Source: Ahrensia sp.
GTDB lineage: Bacteria > Pseudomonadota > Alphaproteobacteria > Rhizobiales > Rhizobiaceae
Length of the DNA stretch: 64,000 nt
Direction: 5' to 3'
Assembly: GCA_002706335.1 (NCBI GenBank)
Contig: PAKZ01000035.1
Location: 1 to 64,000, forward strand
The translations under genes and the position numbers were made by a program. Below the pieces are notes generated by a model. It was not told the origin of the DNA. It worked only from the letters and a program-made list of their open reading frames with translations, and searched no databases. Shown here piece by piece: positions 60,636 to 64,000 of this stretch; the stretch's first letter is position 1, and each line of letters opens with the position of its first letter.

Positions 60636-61610
60636 TCACGCTTGGATGACCTGGTTTCGACCGTCTCTCTTCGCGAGATAGAGTGCGCCATCAGCCAACG
60701 CGATAAGTTTGTCGACGCTTTTCTGGAAGGATCTCACAGATGCTGTTCCAATACTTACCGAAACAAAGGAGGAAGTAGGCGACGCCGGATGCCCAATAGC
60801 CAGCCTTCTGATAGCCGAACGGATTCGCTCGGCAACAATGCAAGCACCATCGGCATCCGTGGACGGCAGGACTATTGCGAATTCTTCGCCCCCATAGCGA
60901 GCCGCCATGTCCTCGGGAGAGACAAGACAACTCGCCAGTAACTTTGCCAGGTCTCTCAAGCATTCATCACCTGCCTGGTGTCCAAGGCTGTCATTGAAAG
61001 ACTTGAAGTGGTCAATGTCGATCAGAAGGATGCTTAATGGCTCTCCGGTTTTTGTTGCCGCATCCCAATGCGTTTTCAAGTGGCGATCGAAAGAGCGGCG
61101 ATTGGCAATGCCGGTCAAGCCATCCAGATGCGCCAGTCTGACAAGCTCGTCTTCGGCACGCTTCTGCTCCGTGATGTCGCGAAGAGTCTCGACGACAGCA
61201 AGAAGTTCGCCTTTGTCGGAGAATATCGGCCCCGCATCAATCGCAAGGTATCTGGAGGATCTGGAACGAGGAAGATTGCACCAGTTCTCGGCAGAAATTC
61301 GTCGTTCGCGTTTTGAACTGGATCGCACCTCTGCATACCAGTCCTCCGCCTTGAAATTCCCCTCCAGAACCAGATCGGCAAGACAGGGCCGCTCTTGCTT
61401 ATAAAAACCCTGCCAGTGGTTCCTTGTGCCGATGACGTGTTCCGCGGTGATGCCAGTAAGCTTTGCCAAGGCATTGTTCCAGATAAGCACATGTCCGGTC
61501 GCGTCAAGGACGAAGGTCGGCACGACCAAATCGCGCATTAGCTGCACTGCAAATGTCCGGCTTTCACCGTTTATCGGCAACCGCGTCATTGCCGCGCCTG
61601 CTTGGGTCAT
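60636..61610 (-). CDS. PAS-GGDEF diguanylate cyclase
   Basis: 324-residue protein: a PAS domain (about residues 25-150, VVPTFVLDATGHVLIWNNALAKLTGI, with a following VVETLRDITEQKRAEDEL) and a GGDEF domain with HLDGLTGIANRRSF, LIDIDHFKSFNDSLGHQAGDE and the active site RYGGEEFAIV. No membrane segment. It lies upstream of the GAF-GGDEF-EAL gene, 168 bp away, and may form a signalling pair with it. Confidence 0.92.
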   Translation of the reverse strand: MTQAGAAMTRLPINGESRTFAVQLMRDLVVPTFVLDATGHVLIWNNALAKLTGITAEHVIGTRNHWQGFYKQERPCLADLVLEGNFKAEDWYAEVRSSSKRERRISAENWCNLPRSRSSRYLAIDAGPIFSDKGELLAVVETLRDITEQKRAEDELVRLAHLDGLTGIANRRSFDRHLKTHWDAATKTGEPLSILLIDIDHFKSFNDSLGHQAGDECLRDLAKLLASCLVSPEDMAARYGGEEFAIVLPSTDADGACIVAERIRSAIRRLAIGHPASPTSSFVSVSIGTASVRSFQKSVDKLIALADGALYLAKRDGRNQVIQA

Positions 61611-61733
61611 TCAGCCCTCCTCCGGCTGCGAAGACACGGATTATCCGGATAAAACATTGATCAAGTGTTTCCGTAGCATGGCCATGATCAAGGATCTGTA
61701 TGGTCACAGCGTGCCGCTCTAAGATCACCGCTC

Positions 61734-61904
61734 TCAAATCAATTGGGAAGTTTGTTGCCGATACGGAAACGACGCAAAGGGATTTCGCAGGCTCACGGTC
61801 ATGGAGAAAGCTGTTCCAGCTTCCTCAGAGCCTGGCCAATCGAGATGGGCGCCGAGTTGATCAGCTAGAGATTGAATGATGGCCATTCCTATAGTGCTAC
61901 TGCC
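61734..61904 (-). pseudogene. C-terminal remnant of a histidine kinase
   Basis: A 57-codon frame reading STIGMAIIQSLADQLGAHL then GTAFSMTVSL and a stop matches the last ATPase segment (G2 box and end) of HWE/HisKA_2-type sensor kinases. No start or ribosome site is present, and the frame is cut at its upstream side by the IS3 remnant. The rest of the kinase is absent from the window. Confidence 0.65.
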
Positions 61905-62386
61905 TGGCCTGCTGCCGGTTTTTCAGACGCTAGGTTAAGCTAACATCGCGTGTTCCTCGAACTCGACAAGGCTCAGCTATCCCAGTTTCGAGTGTCGGCG
62001 CCGGGTGTTTCAGAAGCACTCGATGTAATCGAACACGTCCATCTTAGCGTCATTCCTCGTCCTATAGCCCTTGCGTCAGGTGTGCTCGGTATTGAGCGAC
62101 GAGAAGAAGCTCTCCATCGCGGCATTGTCCCAGACATTGGCTGACCGGCTCAATCGAGCAGGTGATGCCGTAATTGACCATCAGCCGCTGGAACTGCCCT
62201 TGTCCAAATGGTGCAGCAGGCTGTCTGGTCCGCTCTGCACCAGAACGCCATGATGAGAGCATCGGTGACGAACTGAGTCGTCATCTCCGCCTTCATCGCC
62301 TAGCCGAGGACGCGCGGGGAGCGCAGATAGACGACGGCGGCGACCTAGAGCCAACCTATGGCGGCCCAGATGCAGGTGAAGTCCGC
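61905..62386 (-). pseudogene. Decayed IS3-family transposase (OrfB fragment)
   Basis: The minus strand read in three frames gives ADFTCIW, AAVVYLRSPRVLG, AMKAEMTTQFVTDALIMAFW, QFQRLMVNYGITCS, SANVWDNAAMESFFSSLNTEHT (in parts), DVFDYIE and LSLVEFEEHAMLA, in the order of an IS3-type OrfB integrase. Several stops and frameshifts break it and the 5' part (OrfA and start of OrfB) is missing. The downstream edge ends with CCGGCAGCAGGCCA, which may be the old terminal inverted repeat. Confidence 0.85.
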
Positions 62387-63237
62387 TAGTCCCGGCGCTG
62401 GAACGCGATCATGACTAGGGCGAGGCACGACGAGCCCAGCATAAGCAGGAGAGAGACCGCGTTCAGTAATGGCGTGGATCCCTCTTTCAGCCGGTCGAAC
62501 ATGGCGATGGTCAGCGGGGCATCGGAACCGACCAGCATCAACGTGGTGTTGAAATTTTCGAAGCTCATAAGGAAGGCCACCACGAAGGCGCCGATCATCG
62601 CCGGAGCGAGATAGGGGATCGTAATTGTGCGCACAGCGGTCAGTCGTGTTGCGCCAAGATTGAGCGCCGCCTCTTCCAAAGACTGGTCGAACTTCTGCAG
62701 CCGGGCGGAAATGACCAGTGTCGCAATTGTCGCGATGAACGAGAACTGCCCGAGGATGACGAGCGTCAACCCCGGGCGCAGGACTTCGAGGTCCCATTTC
62801 ATGCTATCCCAGATGCTGTTTGCCACGGTGCTGGAAAAGACAAGCATCGAGATGCCGAGCACAATGCCCGGAATGACCAGAGGCAGCAGCATCAGGATGT
62901 AGAGCAGGCCGCGGCCGGGGAACTTGTGCCGCGTGAAGAGAAAGGCGTTGGACACGCCGACCGCCACCGACAATAGCGACACGGTCAGACCGACAAACGC
63001 CGATGTTCCGATGGCGCGCAGAATCGGCCGTTCGTGGAACACGCCGATCATTGGCGCCGCGTCACCGAAGAACCAGTTCCACGTGAACCCCTCCCAGGGG
63101 AGGGAGGGAAACTGGCTGTCGTTGAAGGCGAACACCGTCACTACGAAAAGGGGCAGCGCCAGATAGACGAAGAACAGCACCACATAGGCGGAATAGGCGA
63201 AGCGGAACGGGCGCGATTGCGGAATTGTCGGGATCAT
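62386..63237 (-). CDS. ABC permease, spermidine/putrescine type (PotC-like)
   Basis: 283-residue permease with six helices: SAYVVLFFVYLALPLFVVTVFAFND at the start and the EAA loop LEEAALNLGATRLTAVRTITIPYLAP. It lies 13 bp after the partner permease. Its stop codon coincides with the first base of IS3-like sequence, so the 3' end may be at a deletion junction, though the length and end (VMIAFQRRD) look normal. Confidence 0.92.
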   Translation of the reverse strand: MIPTIPQSRPFRFAYSAYVVLFFVYLALPLFVVTVFAFNDSQFPSLPWEGFTWNWFFGDAAPMIGVFHERPILRAIGTSAFVGLTVSLLSVAVGVSNAFLFTRHKFPGRGLLYILMLLPLVIPGIVLGISMLVFSSTVANSIWDSMKWDLEVLRPGLTLVILGQFSFIATIATLVISARLQKFDQSLEEAALNLGATRLTAVRTITIPYLAPAMIGAFVVAFLMSFENFNTTLMLVGSDAPLTIAMFDRLKEGSTPLLNAVSLLLMLGSSCLALVMIAFQRRD

Positions 63238-63250
63238 GATCGCTCCTGAC

Positions 63251-64000
63251 CTAGCCCATCGTCTTTTCGAGCGTCTGCCCGGTCAGCCGCAGCGTCGCCC
63301 AGACGATGAAGGACGACAGGATCAGAAGCACGAATCCGAACGCAGCGCCCAGTTCCCAGTTGAAGCGCACGATGAACTGCGAATAGATCAGTTCGGTGAA
63401 CCACAGGCTGTCCTTGCCGCCGAGCATGGTGGGCGTAAGGTAGTTGCCGAGGCTTAGCATAAAAACAACAATGCAGCCGGAGACAATTCCCGGCATCGCA
63501 TGCGGGATGATGATCTCCCAAAGGATCGACGGCCCGCTGCCGCCGAGGTCATAGCCAGCCTCGATCACCGCGTCATCGAGGCTGCCGAGCGTGCTGATCA
63601 GGGGCACGACCATGAACAGCATCGAGGTATAGACGAGGCCGATCATGATGGCGGCATCATTGTAGAGCATTTCGACCGGGCCGTGGATCAGCCCTAGATA
63701 CTGCAGCAGGCTGGAGATCACGCCGGTCTCGCGCAACAGGATCATCCAGCCGAAGGTGCGGACGAGTTCCGAAACCCAGAACGGGACCAGGCAGAGCAGG
63801 AAAAGCAACGACTGAATGCGCCCCTTGGCCATTTTCGCGATGTAGTAGGCGACAGGAAAGCCGACAATGAGCGTGATCAGCGTCGCTAGGACCGACATCA
63901 CAGCCGTGCGCATGAACGTCCAGAGATAGAGCGGCTCCTGTAGGAATGTCAGGTAGTTCGCTGGACTGATCTCGTATTTTCCGACGCCGACACGTTCGCG
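63251..64000 (-). CDS. ABC permease, spermidine/putrescine type (PotB-like), partial
   Basis: The frame is open to the right edge; 249 codons are visible and the N-terminus is missing. The part seen has RERVGVGKYEISPANYLTFLQ then five membrane helices and the EAA loop LDDAVIEAGYDLGGSGPSILWEIIIPHAMPG (in parts). It is the first of two permeases; the ATPase and binding protein would lie beyond the window. Confidence 0.93.
   Translation of the reverse strand, partial: RERVGVGKYEISPANYLTFLQEPLYLWTFMRTAVMSVLATLITLIVGFPVAYYIAKMAKGRIQSLLFLLCLVPFWVSELVRTFGWMILLRETGVISSLLQYLGLIHGPVEMLYNDAAIMIGLVYTSMLFMVVPLISTLGSLDDAVIEAGYDLGGSGPSILWEIIIPHAMPGIVSGCIVVFMLSLGNYLTPTMLGGKDSLWFTELIYSQFIVRFNWELGAAFGFVLLILSSFIVWATLRLTGQTLEKTMG

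Noticed and set aside
43113-64000. attR copy of the tRNA-Thr 3' end
   Set aside because: No second copy of the T-arm/acceptor sequence was found by eye to the end of the window; it may lie further right.

Overview
The window looks like a chromosomal segment of a GC-rich alphaproteobacterium of the Hyphomicrobiales (Rhizobiales). The clues are the division and cell-wall (dcw) cluster order mraZ-rsmH-ftsL-ftsI-murE-murF-mraY-murD-ftsW-murG-murC-murB...ddl-ftsQ-ftsA-ftsZ, an FtsZ with a very long C-terminal extension, and the linkage murA - DUF2948 - hisD - UPF0262 - infA - maf - yacG. I cannot name the genus. The calls come from reading motifs, gene order and start regions; no database search was run.

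Layout. (1) 1-22152: the dcw cluster on the minus strand, tightly packed with many ATGA/GTGA stop-start overlaps. It is interrupted between ddl and murB by a MATE exporter and a plus-strand pair: a small membrane coiled-coil protein and a diguanylate cyclase. (2) 22557-26601: a LysR regulator divergent from a compact pirin / exported alpha-beta hydrolase / isochorismatase-like / FMN-reductase operon. (3) 26621-27033: RNase P RNA on the minus strand, then a secreted Gly/Asn/Ser-rich protein. (4) 28429-42952: msrPQ, a GGDEF-EAL protein, a 5-formyl-THF cyclo-ligase paralogue, yacG-maf-infA, a two-domain periplasmic caspase-like protein, UPF0262, hisD, DUF2948, murA, an ABC importer of the NMT1/THI5 type, and a small conserved-looking protein.

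(5) 43062-about 57.5 kb: a tRNA-Thr(GGT) followed at once by a tyrosine integrase and an XRE-type regulator, then a nitrogen-oxide respiration block. The block holds a DUF1858 protein, a Crp/Fnr regulator of the Nnr/Dnr type, pseudoazurin, napEFDABC, an operon of truncated globin - NsrR-like repressor - second 5-formyl-THF cyclo-ligase, and nirK-nirV-unknown-nnrS. Three near-identical 16-bp palindromes (45417, 46445, 57406) precede the DUF1858 gene, the crp/pseudoazurin pair and nirK. A separate 9-3-9 palindrome (53533) lies just upstream of the globin-nsrR operon. Nap would reduce nitrate in the periplasm, pseudoazurin would feed electrons to NirK, and the globin, NnrS and NsrR proteins would handle the NO produced. 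No NO reductase genes are in the window.

(6) 57.5-64 kb: an SRAP peptidase, two c-di-GMP signalling proteins, a truncated histidine kinase fused to a decayed IS3-family transposase, and two spermidine/putrescine-type ABC permeases, the second running off the right edge.
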